Source: RYN-230 sp963834705 (lineage in GTDB: Bacteria > Actinomycetota > Actinomycetes > Streptosporangiales > Streptosporangiaceae). Taken from it: DNA of 64,000 bases. The notes beneath the pieces were generated by a model. That model was not told the DNA's origin. It was given only the letters and a program-made list of their open reading frames with translations, and searched no databases. The position numbers and the translations under genes are program-made. The DNA is taken from contig CAWICV010000001.1 in the NCBI GenBank assembly GCA_963834705.1, forward strand, positions 496,001 through 560,000. The letters are read 5' to 3'. Below, piece after piece: positions 1 through 7,966 of the stretch; the first letter of the stretch is position 1, and each line of letters starts with the position of its first letter.

Positions 1-154
1 CCGCGTCCGGGCTGATCTGCCCGGACCGGGCCTGCTGCTGGGCGCGGCTCACCGCCTCCTTGACCCGGGCCCGGCCGAGCCGCTCGATCGCGGCGGCCAG
101 CCGCGGATCCGCCAGCACCGTGTCGGTGCGCGGCACAAACCGGCGCCCATCCAC
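1..154 (-). CDS. selA: L-seryl-tRNA(Sec) selenium transferase, N-terminal part (cut by left edge)
   Basis: SelA is the PLP enzyme that converts seryl-tRNA(Sec) to selenocysteinyl-tRNA(Sec). Only about 51 codons are present, reading leftwards off the window. They translate to a typical SelA N-terminal domain: a basic start, the segment VPRTDTVLADPRLA, then a helix rich in Arg, Ala and Gln (IERLGRARVKEAVSRAQQQ). The start is taken as GTG at 154, with an AAGG ribosome binding site about eight bases upstream; no ATG is available nearby. The PLP-binding core lies outside. Identification rests on this short segment plus context: tRNA-Sec, selD and fdhD all lie within 10 kb. Confidence 0.72.
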   Translation of the reverse strand, partial: MDGRRFVPRTDTVLADPRLAAAIERLGRARVKEAVSRAQQQARSGQISPDA

Positions 155-168
155 GCTGGTGACCTTAC

Positions 169-203
169 TATCCGGGGGGGCGGCCCCCCTGGACCCCCCG
201 ATC
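169..203 (-). repeat. GC-rich dispersed element, copy A (upstream of selA)
   Basis: On the minus strand this reads CGGGGGGTCC, A, then GGGGGGCCGCCCC. It closely matches 4533-4556 on the plus strand and resembles 24668-24729. It lies within the 260-base stretch between the selA start and the next gene (155-414), which shows no other feature that I can support. The G/C runs could fold into a hairpin. Its role is unknown. Confidence 0.6.
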
Positions 204-414
204 GCCGCTGCGCGCCGGACGCCGGCTCGGCGGGCACCCGCCTGCGGCGGGCCCCGCCCCGCCCGCGAGCTGCCGTCCCGGCACCGGCCAGCCCCTCCCG
301 CCCAGCGAGGTTCCGGGGTCACCATTCCCCCGATTAATACTCCGCCGCATGGGTAGCTGACGGCAGCCAGGAATTCCCCCTGGGCAAGAGGTTCCTGCCG
401 AAGGAGTGATCGTT

Positions 415-1020
415 ATGGCCGGGATGCTGCGCGTTCCCCGGAGCCGTGGTGCCCTGAGCGGATTTCTGCTGATCCTGCTCGGCCTGTGGGGCGGGCTGAT
501 CGCGTTTGTCGGGCCCTACTTCCATTTCGCTTACACCCCGGACACGGCCTGGTATTACTCGGCCGGCCGGCTGTGGCTGGAGATCCTGCCCGGCGCGGCC
601 ACGCTCCTCGGCGGGCTCATCCTGCTGGCCACGCGGAGCCGGCCGGCGGCCATGTTCGGCGCCTGGCTGGCCGCGGTGAGCGGGGCCTGGTTCGTCGTGG
701 GCCGGACATTCACCCCGCTGTGGAACTCCACCGGCGCGATGGCCGTCGGCAGCCCGGTCGGCAGCAGCACGCTGATCCGGACGCTCGAGGAGATCAGCTT
801 CTTCACCGGCCTCGGCGTGGTCATCGTGTTCCTGGCCGCCATGTCCATCGGCCGGCTCTCGGTGATCGGCGTCCGCGACGCCCGGCTGGCCGAGCGTGAG
901 GTGGCCGCGCCGGACAGCGACGAGCCCGCCGGTGAGCGGACCGAGGTGGTGCCCGAGCGCACCGCTGCCCCGGCCCCTGCCTCGACGGTTACCAGCGACG
1001 GCGGCCCGGCTGACCAGTAA
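415..1020 (+). CDS. Four-helix integral membrane protein of unknown function
   Basis: A 201-residue protein with four predicted membrane helices: about residues 14-36 (GFLLILLGLWGGLIAFVG), 54-76, 80-100 and 124-147. A hydrophilic acidic/proline-rich tail of about 55 residues follows. The loop between helices 1 and 2 has aromatic residues (YFHFAYTPDTAWYYS). The start is ATG at 415 because AAGGAG at 401-406 sits at good spacing; GTG at 406 would overlap that site. No catalytic motif is visible. It stands alone, divergent from selA. It looks like one of the uncharacterised actinobacterial four-TM proteins, and no function is assigned. Confidence 0.8.
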   Translation: MAGMLRVPRSRGALSGFLLILLGLWGGLIAFVGPYFHFAYTPDTAWYYSAGRLWLEILPGAATLLGGLILLATRSRPAAMFGAWLAAVSGAWFVVGRTFTPLWNSTGAMAVGSPVGSSTLIRTLEEISFFTGLGVVIVFLAAMSIGRLSVIGVRDARLAEREVAAPDSDEPAGERTEVVPERTAAPAPASTVTSDGGPADQ

Positions 1021-1098
1021 GATCCCCTGAACCGGGAATGAGACCGGGCTGGTGCTGGCTTCTTATCTGCAGGAAGTACCAGCAGGGGGGACGCACGC

Positions 1099-1326
1099 AT
1101 GAGCATGACTCCTGCCGCCGAGCTTGCCGCAGCTCGCATCCGGTGGCCGCTATGGTCCATCCGCCCGGTCTGCCCGGGCAAGGGCACTGGGTTCACCGCC
1201 CGCCGCCATGGGCCGTCCGGGCACGGCGCGTCGAGATTACCTGCCGTCTGGGCGCCGAATCTGACTGTCCTGGAGGACCGGCTCCGCGAATACCGGAAGG
1301 TGCCGCCGGTCGCGTCCACGCCTTAG
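1099..1326 (+). CDS. Small hypothetical protein (75 aa)
   Basis: A 75-residue protein beginning MSMTPAAELAAARIRWPLW. It has a short N-terminal helix, a WPLWSIRPVCPGKGTGFTARR segment likely to be a beta hairpin, and a C-terminal LEDRLREYRKV helix. This layout resembles small actinobacterial proteins often found next to XRE-type regulators, but no such regulator is adjacent here. A G-rich stretch at about 1085-1090 may serve as ribosome binding site. It overlaps the convergent cysteine-rich gene by four bases. Whether it is expressed is uncertain. Confidence 0.45.
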   Translation: MSMTPAAELAAARIRWPLWSIRPVCPGKGTGFTARRHGPSGHGASRLPAVWAPNLTVLEDRLREYRKVPPVASTP

Positions 1327-1679
1327 CGCGGCCCGCTGCCCAGCGGGCCGCGCTCGGCGTGCGTGGCGGTGAAGTGCAGCGGGAAGTGCGGGTCACGGCA
1401 GCGGTGGTAGCGCAGCGCGCCGCACACCGGGCAGTTGCGGGCCCGCACCGCCGGATCCAGGTGGGCCAGGTCGTCCGCGCTCAGCTTGGCCGTCCCGGGC
1501 TCGGCGGGCTCGATCCGCTGAGCGAACCTGCGGGCCAGTTCACGCAGGAAACCCTGCCCGCTTGCCTCGCACCGGTCACACCGGCAGCCCTGGTACCAGG
1601 CCAGGAACGTGCCATGTGACGGCGGCGCGGGCGGCAGGTCACGCCAGCGCCCCGGCTCCCCGGGTGGCTGCGGCACCAT
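1323..1679 (-). CDS. Small cysteine-rich protein with HGT...GCRC.RC motif
   Basis: A 118-residue protein from ATG at 1679; an upstream in-frame start at 1832 would add 51 low-complexity residues. The core has HGTFLAWYQGCRCDRC at about residues 23-38 and a second cluster NCPVCGALRYHRC near residue 83. The two clusters look like a pair of zinc-binding sites. The HGT-x(n)-GCRC-x-x-C pattern recurs in short actinobacterial and phage-associated proteins, where it suggests nucleic-acid or metal binding; the function is unknown. The spacing of the cysteines supports a real gene. Confidence 0.55.
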   Translation of the reverse strand: MVPQPPGEPGRWRDLPPAPPSHGTFLAWYQGCRCDRCEASGQGFLRELARRFAQRIEPAEPGTAKLSADDLAHLDPAVRARNCPVCGALRYHRCRDPHFPLHFTATHAERGPLGSGPR

Positions 1680-1917
1680 ATGACAGTACCCGCCCCGGCC
1701 CGGCCGCCGGGCCTGCCCATCACTAATGGTGACCGAACCCGGCAACTGGACACTTTCCGTTAATCGCCGGAATCCTCCCTGTCTGCGGGTCGGTGAATGG
1801 CCTGTTAACGGACGCGGCGCCTGATCCAGCAAATTGGGATATTTCCGGTCAGTAGGCTATCGCGTCGGCCTGGAATGCCAGTTATGATCACGCGGTGGCC
1901 AACCGAGAGGAACCCCG

Positions 1918-3375
1918 ATGACGGAGCAGCCTGCTGCTGTAGTGGGCATCCCGCCCGCGCCACCCGCCCGGCTCGAACCCAACGCGATCGGCGTGGCCCA
2001 GGACACGGTCATCGGCCTGGCCTCGTCCGCCCCGGCCGCCACGGTCGGCCTGTCGCTGTTCCTGCTCGCGTCGGTGACCGCCTACGGCAGCGGGCCGATC
2101 CTCATCCTCACCGCGATCCCCATGCTGATCATCGCCAACGCGTACCGGCGGCTCAACATGTGGAACGCCAACTGTGGCGCCTCGTTCGAGTGGGTCGGCC
2201 GGGCCATCAACCCCTACCTCGGCTTCCTCACCGGCTGGCTGATGATCGTGGCGTACATCATTGGCACCGTCAGTGGGGTCGAGGTGCTCGGCCCGTCGGT
2301 GCTGGCCGTGTTCGGCAACAGCACGGCCAGCTCGTGGGCGTACGTCGGGATCGGCGCCGCGGTCGTCCTGGTCATGCTGGTCATCGCGATCATCGGCATC
2401 AAGATCACCGCGCGCACCCAGGTCGGCCTGGCCGTGATCGAGTACTCGATCGTGATCGGTTTCGCCATCGCCGGCCTGGTCTACGTGCTCGGCCACCACG
2501 CCCACACGGTGCACATCACCTCGGCCTGGCTCAGCCCGGGCGGGATCGGCGGCAAGGGCAGCGCGGTGGCCGGCTTTCTGGCCGCGGTGTTCGTCTACGG
2601 CGGCTGGGACGGCAGCATGTACGTCAACGAGGAGGTGCGGCACCGCCGGATCAATCCGGGCCGGGCCGCCATCATCGCGGTCGCGTTCCTGGCCGTGTTC
2701 TACACGCTGGCCCAGGTCGGGCTGCAGGGCGTGGTATCGCCGAAGGCACTGGCCAACAACTCGGCCTCGGCGCCGGTCTACGTGGCCGGGATACTCGGCG
2801 GCAGCGGCGGGGCCAAGGCCATGGCGCTGGCCATCGCGCTGTCGGTCATCGCCACCACCGGCACCGGGATCGTGCTCACCGCCCGGATCATCTACGGCAT
2901 GGCCAGTTACCGGGTGCTGCCCGAGTTCCTCAGCAACGTGTCCCGGCGCTACGCCACCCCGGTGTGGTCCAGCATCCTCGTCGGCTTCCTGCTCATCGCC
3001 ATCGCCGCGGTGTACCTGCTCACCTCGTCGGTGCAGAACGCGTTCGACAACGTGATCGCGGTGACCGGCCTGCTGTTCTCCATCTTCTACATCCTGACCG
3101 CGCTGGCCATGATCGTGTACTACCGGCGCCGGGTGTTCAGCAGCGTGTGGGACACGATCGTGCTCGCCATCCTGCCGCTCGGCGCGGCCGGGTTCCTGGG
3201 CTGGGTGCTGGTCAAGTCGATCATCGCCGCGCCGGGCTCGCAGCAGTGGTCGCTGGCCGGCATCATCGCGCTCGGCGTGGCGGCGATGCTGTCCGCCCGG
3301 TTCATCCAGCGGTCGCCGTTCTTCCAGATCAGCCGGGAGAGCGACAGCGGTCAGGCGGCGGCCAGGCACGCCTGA
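1918..3375 (+). CDS. APC-superfamily amino acid permease
   Basis: A 485-residue secondary transporter of the amino acid/polyamine/organocation superfamily. It shows about 12 hydrophobic segments from residue 22 onward, including the first helix region (GVAQDTVIGLASSAPAATVGL) with the broken-helix glycine pattern, and GGWDGSMYVNEEV around residues 228-240, typical of helix 6 and its following loop. The start is ATG at 1918 with GAGAGGAA upstream; an in-frame start is not needed further 5'. The likely role is proton-coupled uptake of an amino acid or amine at the cytoplasmic membrane. The substrate cannot be read from sequence. It stands alone, with convergent pseudogene remains downstream. Confidence 0.85.
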   Translation: MTEQPAAVVGIPPAPPARLEPNAIGVAQDTVIGLASSAPAATVGLSLFLLASVTAYGSGPILILTAIPMLIIANAYRRLNMWNANCGASFEWVGRAINPYLGFLTGWLMIVAYIIGTVSGVEVLGPSVLAVFGNSTASSWAYVGIGAAVVLVMLVIAIIGIKITARTQVGLAVIEYSIVIGFAIAGLVYVLGHHAHTVHITSAWLSPGGIGGKGSAVAGFLAAVFVYGGWDGSMYVNEEVRHRRINPGRAAIIAVAFLAVFYTLAQVGLQGVVSPKALANNSASAPVYVAGILGGSGGAKAMALAIALSVIATTGTGIVLTARIIYGMASYRVLPEFLSNVSRRYATPVWSSILVGFLLIAIAAVYLLTSSVQNAFDNVIAVTGLLFSIFYILTALAMIVYYRRRVFSSVWDTIVLAILPLGAAGFLGWVLVKSIIAAPGSQQWSLAGIIALGVAAMLSARFIQRSPFFQISRESDSGQAAARHA

Positions 3376-4340
3376 CCGGCCGCGGCCGTCCCCTGTCGCA
3401 GGGCTGCAGCGCAGCGCCAGGGCTGGTCGCGCTTCCCAGTCGGTCCATAGCGGGCGGCAACCCTGCTGGCTCCAGAACGGCGCCGACAGCGGGTTCATCT
3501 GCTCGTAGTGCAGCAGCGTGACGGCGACACCCGCGGCGTCCGCGGCGGCGTGGTAGACGGCGGCCAGCACCGCGCCCACCCCGGCCCCCCGGGCCCCGGG
3601 GAGCACCGCCATCAGTTCCAGGTAGGCCACCGGGGCCGGCCCCACCAGCGGCGCGATCCAGCCCGCCTGGTCCGGCCGCTGTGCGTACAGCGGGCCGACC
3701 GGGCTGCCGTCGCGCTCGGCCAGCCAGGTCCACGACGCCGGGCCGGCCAGCCGGGCCGCGACCTCGCGGCGGAGCGCGGCCGCGCTGTCCGGCCGCTCGA
3801 TGACCGTGCCGAAGTGCGCGTCGTACCGGATCGTCTCCATGCCCAGCGCGGCCACGCTGTCCAGGTCGGCAGGGCCGGCCTGATCCGCAGTCCTGGGCCG
3901 GGCCGCACGGCCCGGCCGTCGCGCCCGGCCGGGCGGGCCGCGATGATGGCCAGCGGGATCAGCCCGTGGTCCAGCAGCATCCGGTGCCCGGCGATGTCCC
4001 GGCTGGGCCAGGGCACCACGGCCGCGGTGTCGTCCTCCCCCGTCCCGGGCAGCCCGGCCAGATGCTCGCGCCACCCGGTCAGCAGCTGGTCCAGGGCGCC
4101 GCGCACATCCGGCCCAGCCACCTGCGGCTCCAGCCGGAACCGGCGCGCCGCGCCCCAGGCCAGATCCAGCGAGCCGGGCTCCCCGGCCCAGTGCTCGCAG
4201 CGGCCCGCCGCCCCCGGCACGGCCAGCACGCCGCTACCGGCCAGCGCGGGCGGCACCGGCAGTAACCCGTCCAGGGCGGCCCAGCGCTCGGTGACCAGGG
4301 CGGTGACGGCGCTCGCATCCTGCCCAGCCCGAACCGACAT
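3376..4340 (-). pseudogene. GNAT-family N-acetyltransferase, frameshifted
   Basis: Starts at ATG 4340 with GGAGAG upstream (MSVRAGQDASAVTALVTERW). The first part reads in one frame to about GLRIRPA, then homology continues in another frame (ADLDSVAALGMETIRYDAHFG). The switch lies at about 3871-3880 in a GGCCGGCC run. The second part carries the acetyl-CoA binding signature of GNAT enzymes (ELMAVLPGARGAGVGAVLAAVY) and ends LWTDWEARPALALR, with no stop codon before the permease gene on the opposite strand. A one-base indel plus a lost stop suggests a decayed gene, or a sequencing error at the first site. Intact relatives carry two acetyltransferase-like halves. Confidence 0.7.
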
Positions 4341-4665
4341 GCGCACTCTCCGTTCACCGCGCCGCCGAGACCGGGCACCAGTCTGTCAGACCGGTGGCTT
4401 GACGCCAGGTCGCGCTGCCCGAGCTGGGCACGCTGCGCCGGTCGCTGCTCGGCTGGCTGGCTTCCGCGGACGCATCCGGGCTGGACGAGGACGGGATCGT
4501 CGCCCTGATCACCAACGTGCTGCGGGATTTCCGGGGGTCCGGGGGGCCGCCCCGAGCCAGCAGACCTACCGTCTGGCTGGTCCGCCGCCGCGCCACCTGA
4601 CAACCCAACCGGGGCGGGCTAATTAATGCCTTTGCTCGTGCAATTACCGTGGCCACTAACCGCCC
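4341..4665. other. Intergenic stretch with a possible gene fragment
   Basis: The bases between the acetyltransferase start and the next promoter have no complete gene. On the plus strand, 4397-4600 is open and translates to a helical segment (LPELGTLRRSLLGWLASA, then DEDGIVALITNVLRDF). It follows an in-frame stop and has no start codon, so it looks like the C-terminal remnant of a lost gene. I do not recognise the family. The fragment runs into the GC-rich element at 4533-4556. Confidence 0.4.
4533..4556 (+). repeat. GC-rich dispersed element, copy B
   Basis: Reads CCGGGGGTCC followed by GGGGGGCCGCCCC on the plus strand. It matches copy A (169-203, minus strand) almost base for base and resembles the longer copy C at 24668-24729. 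It interrupts the tail of the possible gene fragment at 4397-4600. Confidence 0.6.
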
Positions 4666-4694
4666 TTGCCAAGCAGCGGGGCGTTCGGTAACGT
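4666..4694 (+). promoter_or_regulatory. Sigma-70-type promoter for the beta-helix protein gene
   Basis: A -35 box TTGCCA (4666-4671) and -10 box TAACGT (4689-4694) are separated by 17 bases, about 57 bases before the start codon. Just before the ribosome binding site a perfect 6-bp stem AGCGTG/CACGCT (4724-4729 and 4734-4739, four-base loop) is followed at once by AGGGGG. This placement could modulate translation. Both are read from sequence only. Confidence 0.5.
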
Positions 4695-4750
4695 CCCCAT
4701 TAATGTGTCGGCCCAGGGGGGCCAGCGTGCTTTCACGCTAGGGGGCTTTG

Positions 4751-5866
4751 ATGCGCAGATTCATCATGAGTGTGTGCGCAACCACAGTAGTCATTAGCCT
4801 AACTCTGTTTTCCGCTGCTCTCGCGTCGGCGTCGGTGGGCGCGCCGGCCGGCAGCTCACACGGGCCGGTCATCTTCGTACCACCCGGCAAATCCATCCAG
4901 GCCGCGGTCAACCGGGCCCACCCGGGGACCACGATTCAACTCGGCCGGGGCGTCTATCGCCAGGCTGTGCAGATCCGCACCGACGGGATCACACTGCGCG
5001 GCGTAGGCAACTCGCGGCACGGCACCGTGCTCAGGCCGCCGTCCAAGAAGCCGCACACGCTGTGTACCAGCGTCTTTGGCGTCACCGGGGTGTGCATCCT
5101 GGCCAAGAAGGTCAACGTGACGACCGGGGCGGTACTGGTGCCGGTCAGCAACGACACGGTGACCGGCATTTACGTGGCCGGGTTCCCGTCGAACGGGGTC
5201 TTCGGCTACGGCACCAACGGCCTGACCGTTACTCAGGTCTCCGCGTTCAACGACGGCGATTACGGCATCTCGCGATTCGCGTCGACGAACACCCTGTTCG
5301 CCAACGATATTGCGGTGGGCAATGATGAGGCCGGCTTCTATGTCGGCGACTCACCGCACGCTGACACCGTGGTGCGCGACGACATCGCGGTGGGAAACGA
5401 GTTCGGGATATTTGTCCGGCATGCCCGGCATGTCCGGATATTCCATAACCTGGCCACTAAGAACTGCCAGGGCATCCTGGTGCTCGACGACGGCCAGCCG
5501 GGCGGCGCGGGCAACGTCGTGATCGCGGGGAACGCCGCCATCGCCAACAACAAGTTCTGCCCGAAGAACGCGGAGACGCCGGTCCCCGTGCAGGGCGGCG
5601 GGATCCTGCTGCTCGGCGCGACAAACTCGCTAGTGATCCACAACCTGGTGCTCGGCAACAAGGGCAGCCAGATCAACTCAGGCGGGATCCGGCTGCTGAG
5701 CGCGGCCGCACTCACCAAGGGAAGCAACCCGGACCACGACGCTGTCGTGGCCAACCGGGCCTTCCGCAACCGCCCGGCCGACCTGATCTGGGACGGCACC
5801 GGGGTCGGTAACACGTTCGTGGCCAACCACTGCGGGAAGTCCATTCCGGCCGGGCTCTGCCACTGA
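4751..5866 (+). CDS. Secreted right-handed parallel beta-helix repeat protein
   Basis: A 371-residue protein from ATG at 4751 with AGGGGG upstream. The signal peptide is MRRFIMSVCATTVVISLTLF followed by an Ala-rich cleavage region (SAALASASVGA, about residues 21-31). The mature part begins with a pectate-lyase-like cap (IQAAVNRAHPGTTIQLGRGVYRQAV). Then come many short repeats of the NDIAVGNDEAGFYVGDS, NDGDYGISRFASTNT and NHNLVLGN kind, typical of a right-handed beta-helix. Such folds occur in polysaccharide lyases, epimerases and surface proteins. Cysteine pairs are present near both ends. No catalytic residues can be assigned, so a carbohydrate-related extracellular role is only a suggestion. 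Confidence 0.82.
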   Translation: MRRFIMSVCATTVVISLTLFSAALASASVGAPAGSSHGPVIFVPPGKSIQAAVNRAHPGTTIQLGRGVYRQAVQIRTDGITLRGVGNSRHGTVLRPPSKKPHTLCTSVFGVTGVCILAKKVNVTTGAVLVPVSNDTVTGIYVAGFPSNGVFGYGTNGLTVTQVSAFNDGDYGISRFASTNTLFANDIAVGNDEAGFYVGDSPHADTVVRDDIAVGNEFGIFVRHARHVRIFHNLATKNCQGILVLDDGQPGGAGNVVIAGNAAIANNKFCPKNAETPVPVQGGGILLLGATNSLVIHNLVLGNKGSQINSGGIRLLSAAALTKGSNPDHDAVVANRAFRNRPADLIWDGTGVGNTFVANHCGKSIPAGLCH

Positions 5867-5906
5867 TCACCCGCTGAGCCCCCCTGGGCCGGCACGATCA
5901 GGCAGA

Positions 5907-6002
5907 TGGCGGAGGCGGACGGGAATCGAACCCGCCAGCGGCGCGGCGCGCCGCTCACCGGTTTTGAAGACCGGGGGGGCCACCAGGCACCCGGACGCCT
6001 CC
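5907..6002 (-). tRNA. selC: tRNA-Sec (anticodon UCA)
   Basis: The minus strand folds as a selenocysteine tRNA of 96 bases including an encoded CCA. The anticodon arm is CCGGT-CTTCAAA-ACCGG with TCA as anticodon. A long variable arm has stem GCGGCG/CGCCGC. The T arm is GCGGG-TTCGATT-CCCGT, and the acceptor strand ends in CGCCTCC-G-CCA paired to GGAGGCG. The long extra arm and UCA anticodon separate it from tRNA-Ser and from a simple suppressor tRNA. It is read in the same direction as selA at the left edge, with selD just downstream on the other strand. Confidence 0.95.
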
Positions 6003-6012
6003 GCTGCTGACC

Positions 6013-7860
6013 TTATCCGGCGTACAGGGTGTCGATGTCATCGGCGTACTTGGCATGCACCACCCGGCGCTTGAGCTTGAGCGTGGGGGTCAGCTCCTCG
6101 CTCTCCGCGGTCCATTCCACCGGCAGCAGCCGCCACCGCTTGACCTGCTGCACCCGGGCCAGTTGCTGGTTGGCCGCGGCCACCGCGTCCTCGACCGCGG
6201 CCAGCACGGCCGGGTGCTCGGCCAGTGCGGCCAGCGAGTCGGTCTCGATGCCGCGGGCCCGGGCCCAGGCCGGGGCGACCTCGCCGTCCAGGGTGAGCAG
6301 CGCGATCACGTACGGCCGGCGGTCGCCGTAGGCCAGCGCCTGGCCGACCAGCGGGTGCGAGACGAGCAGGTTCTCGATCGCGGCGGGCGGCACGTTCTCG
6401 CCGCCCGCCGTGATGATCAGCTCCTTCTTCCGGTCCACCACGGACAGGAAGCCGTCCTCGTCCAGGCGGCCGATGTCCCCGGTGTGCAGCCAGCCGTCCG
6501 CGTCGATCAGCCCGGTGGTCAGCCCGGGCTGGTTCAGGTAGCCCGGCGTGTTCAGCGGGCCGCGGGTGAGCACCTCGCCGTCGCCGGCGATACGTACCTC
6601 CATGCCCGGCACCGGCCGTCCCACCGTGCCCAGCTTGAAGCCGGCCTCGGTGTTCATGGTGAACGCGCCGGTGGTCTCGGTCATCCCGTAGACGTCGAGG
6701 ATCTTCATGCCGAGCCCGGCGAAGAACGCGGCCACGTCCGGCGGCAGCGGCGCCGCGGCACTGGACACGTGCTCCGCCTCGCCCAGCCCGAGCAGCGCCC
6801 GGATCGGGCCGAGCACCTGCTCGTCGGCGGCGCGGAACTCCCTGGCCAGCTCGGGCGGGGTGGTCTGGCCGAACTGGCAGCTGGCCACGTACTGCCGCCC
6901 GGTGTCCATGGCGGCCAGCACAGCCGCCCGCCGGGTCCCGTCCTGCTCGGCCGCCAGCAGCGCCTGGATACCGGCCTGGACCTTCTCCCACACCCGGGGC
7001 ACGCCGAAGAACGCGGTCGGCTGGACCTGCCCGACCACCCCGACGAGCTGCTTGGCATCCGGGCAGAAGTGCACGTGGCCGCCCACGCAGACCGGGATGT
7101 ACAGGGTGAACATTCGCTCCGCGATATGCGCCAGCGGCAGGTAGGACACCCACCGGACACCGCCCACGATGTTGCCCACCTGCTGGCCCGCGGCCACCTC
7201 GTACAGCACGCTGCGGTGCGTGATCAGCACCCCCTTGGGGTTGCCGGTGGTGCCCGAGGTGTACAGCAGGGTGACCGGGTCGTCCGGGGTGATCCGGGCG
7301 ATCCGCTCGGTCACCAGGTCGGGCGCGGCAGCCAGCCGCTCCCGGCCCAGCGCCGTGAAGTCATCCCAGGTCATATACAGCTCGCCGGGCGGGCAGGCGG
7401 CGCTGTCCAGCACGATGACCTTGCGCAGCTCGGGCAGCGTGTCCAGCACCGGCGCCCACCGGGCCAGCTGGCCGGCGCCGTCCAGCACCGCGATCCGCGC
7501 CGCGCAGTCGCCGGCCACGAAGCCGACCTGCTCGGCGGCGAGCGTGGCGTAGAACGTGACCGGGACTCCCCCGGCGTGCACCGCGCCCAGGTCGGCAAGC
7601 ACGTGCGCGGCCCGGTTGGGCAGCATCAGCGCCACCCGCTCGCCCGGGCCCAGGCCGAGCGCGATGAAGCCCGCCGCCAGCTCGAGCGCCTGCTGCCCGG
7701 TCTGCGCCCAGGTCAGCGTCTGCCAGCCGTCCCCGGCCGGGTCCGACAGGGCCGGTTCGCCCGCCAGCTCCGCCGCGGTGCGGCGCAGCGCGGCACACAC
7801 CGTCTGGCCCTGGATCGTTTCCTCGAGCTCCGCCCGCTCCCGCAGTACCTCGCTGGTCAC
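6013..7860 (-). CDS. AMP-dependent long-chain acyl-CoA synthetase
   Basis: A 615-residue ANL-superfamily ligase that activates a fatty acid to acyl-AMP and then acyl-CoA. The P-loop-like motif LLYTSGTTGNPKG lies near residue 198. The A5-type motif YGMTETTG is near 393, the A7 motif WLHTGDIGRLDEDG near 464, and the A8 hinge VDRKKELIITAGGENV near 482. A catalytic lysine candidate lies in the C-terminal TPTLKLKRR segment. The length and the LAHIAERM motif fit the FAA1/FadD15-like long-chain branch. The start is GTG at 7860 with GGAGGTGA at ideal spacing. Its neighbours are selenium genes, with no obvious functional link. Confidence 0.88.
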   Translation of the reverse strand: MTSEVLRERAELEETIQGQTVCAALRRTAAELAGEPALSDPAGDGWQTLTWAQTGQQALELAAGFIALGLGPGERVALMLPNRAAHVLADLGAVHAGGVPVTFYATLAAEQVGFVAGDCAARIAVLDGAGQLARWAPVLDTLPELRKVIVLDSAACPPGELYMTWDDFTALGRERLAAAPDLVTERIARITPDDPVTLLYTSGTTGNPKGVLITHRSVLYEVAAGQQVGNIVGGVRWVSYLPLAHIAERMFTLYIPVCVGGHVHFCPDAKQLVGVVGQVQPTAFFGVPRVWEKVQAGIQALLAAEQDGTRRAAVLAAMDTGRQYVASCQFGQTTPPELAREFRAADEQVLGPIRALLGLGEAEHVSSAAAPLPPDVAAFFAGLGMKILDVYGMTETTGAFTMNTEAGFKLGTVGRPVPGMEVRIAGDGEVLTRGPLNTPGYLNQPGLTTGLIDADGWLHTGDIGRLDEDGFLSVVDRKKELIITAGGENVPPAAIENLLVSHPLVGQALAYGDRRPYVIALLTLDGEVAPAWARARGIETDSLAALAEHPAVLAAVEDAVAAANQQLARVQQVKRWRLLPVEWTAESEELTPTLKLKRRVVHAKYADDIDTLYAG

Positions 7861-7966
7861 CGCTCACCTCCGCGCAGCCGGGCCCGGCTGGGCCCGGTTC
7901 CCCTGGCTGGAATGCCACCATGCCACCGCCTGCTCCGCAAGGTGGCCGGCTAATACAGTGCATGCC

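Noticed and set aside
60..356. 98-codon plus-strand frame antisense to the selA start
   Set aside because: Pro/Arg-rich, overlaps the real SelA N-terminus and the GC-rich element; no ribosome binding site.
1888..4074. 728-codon open frame on the minus strand across the permease
   Set aside because: Apart from the acetyltransferase part (about 3390-3880), its product is low-complexity Arg/Gly/Asp/His-rich sequence antisense to the permease, an effect of GC-rich third positions.
4397..4600. Open stretch with a helical, protein-like translation
   Set aside because: Follows an in-frame stop and has no start codon. Mentioned as a possible remnant in the intergenic entry, not called a gene.
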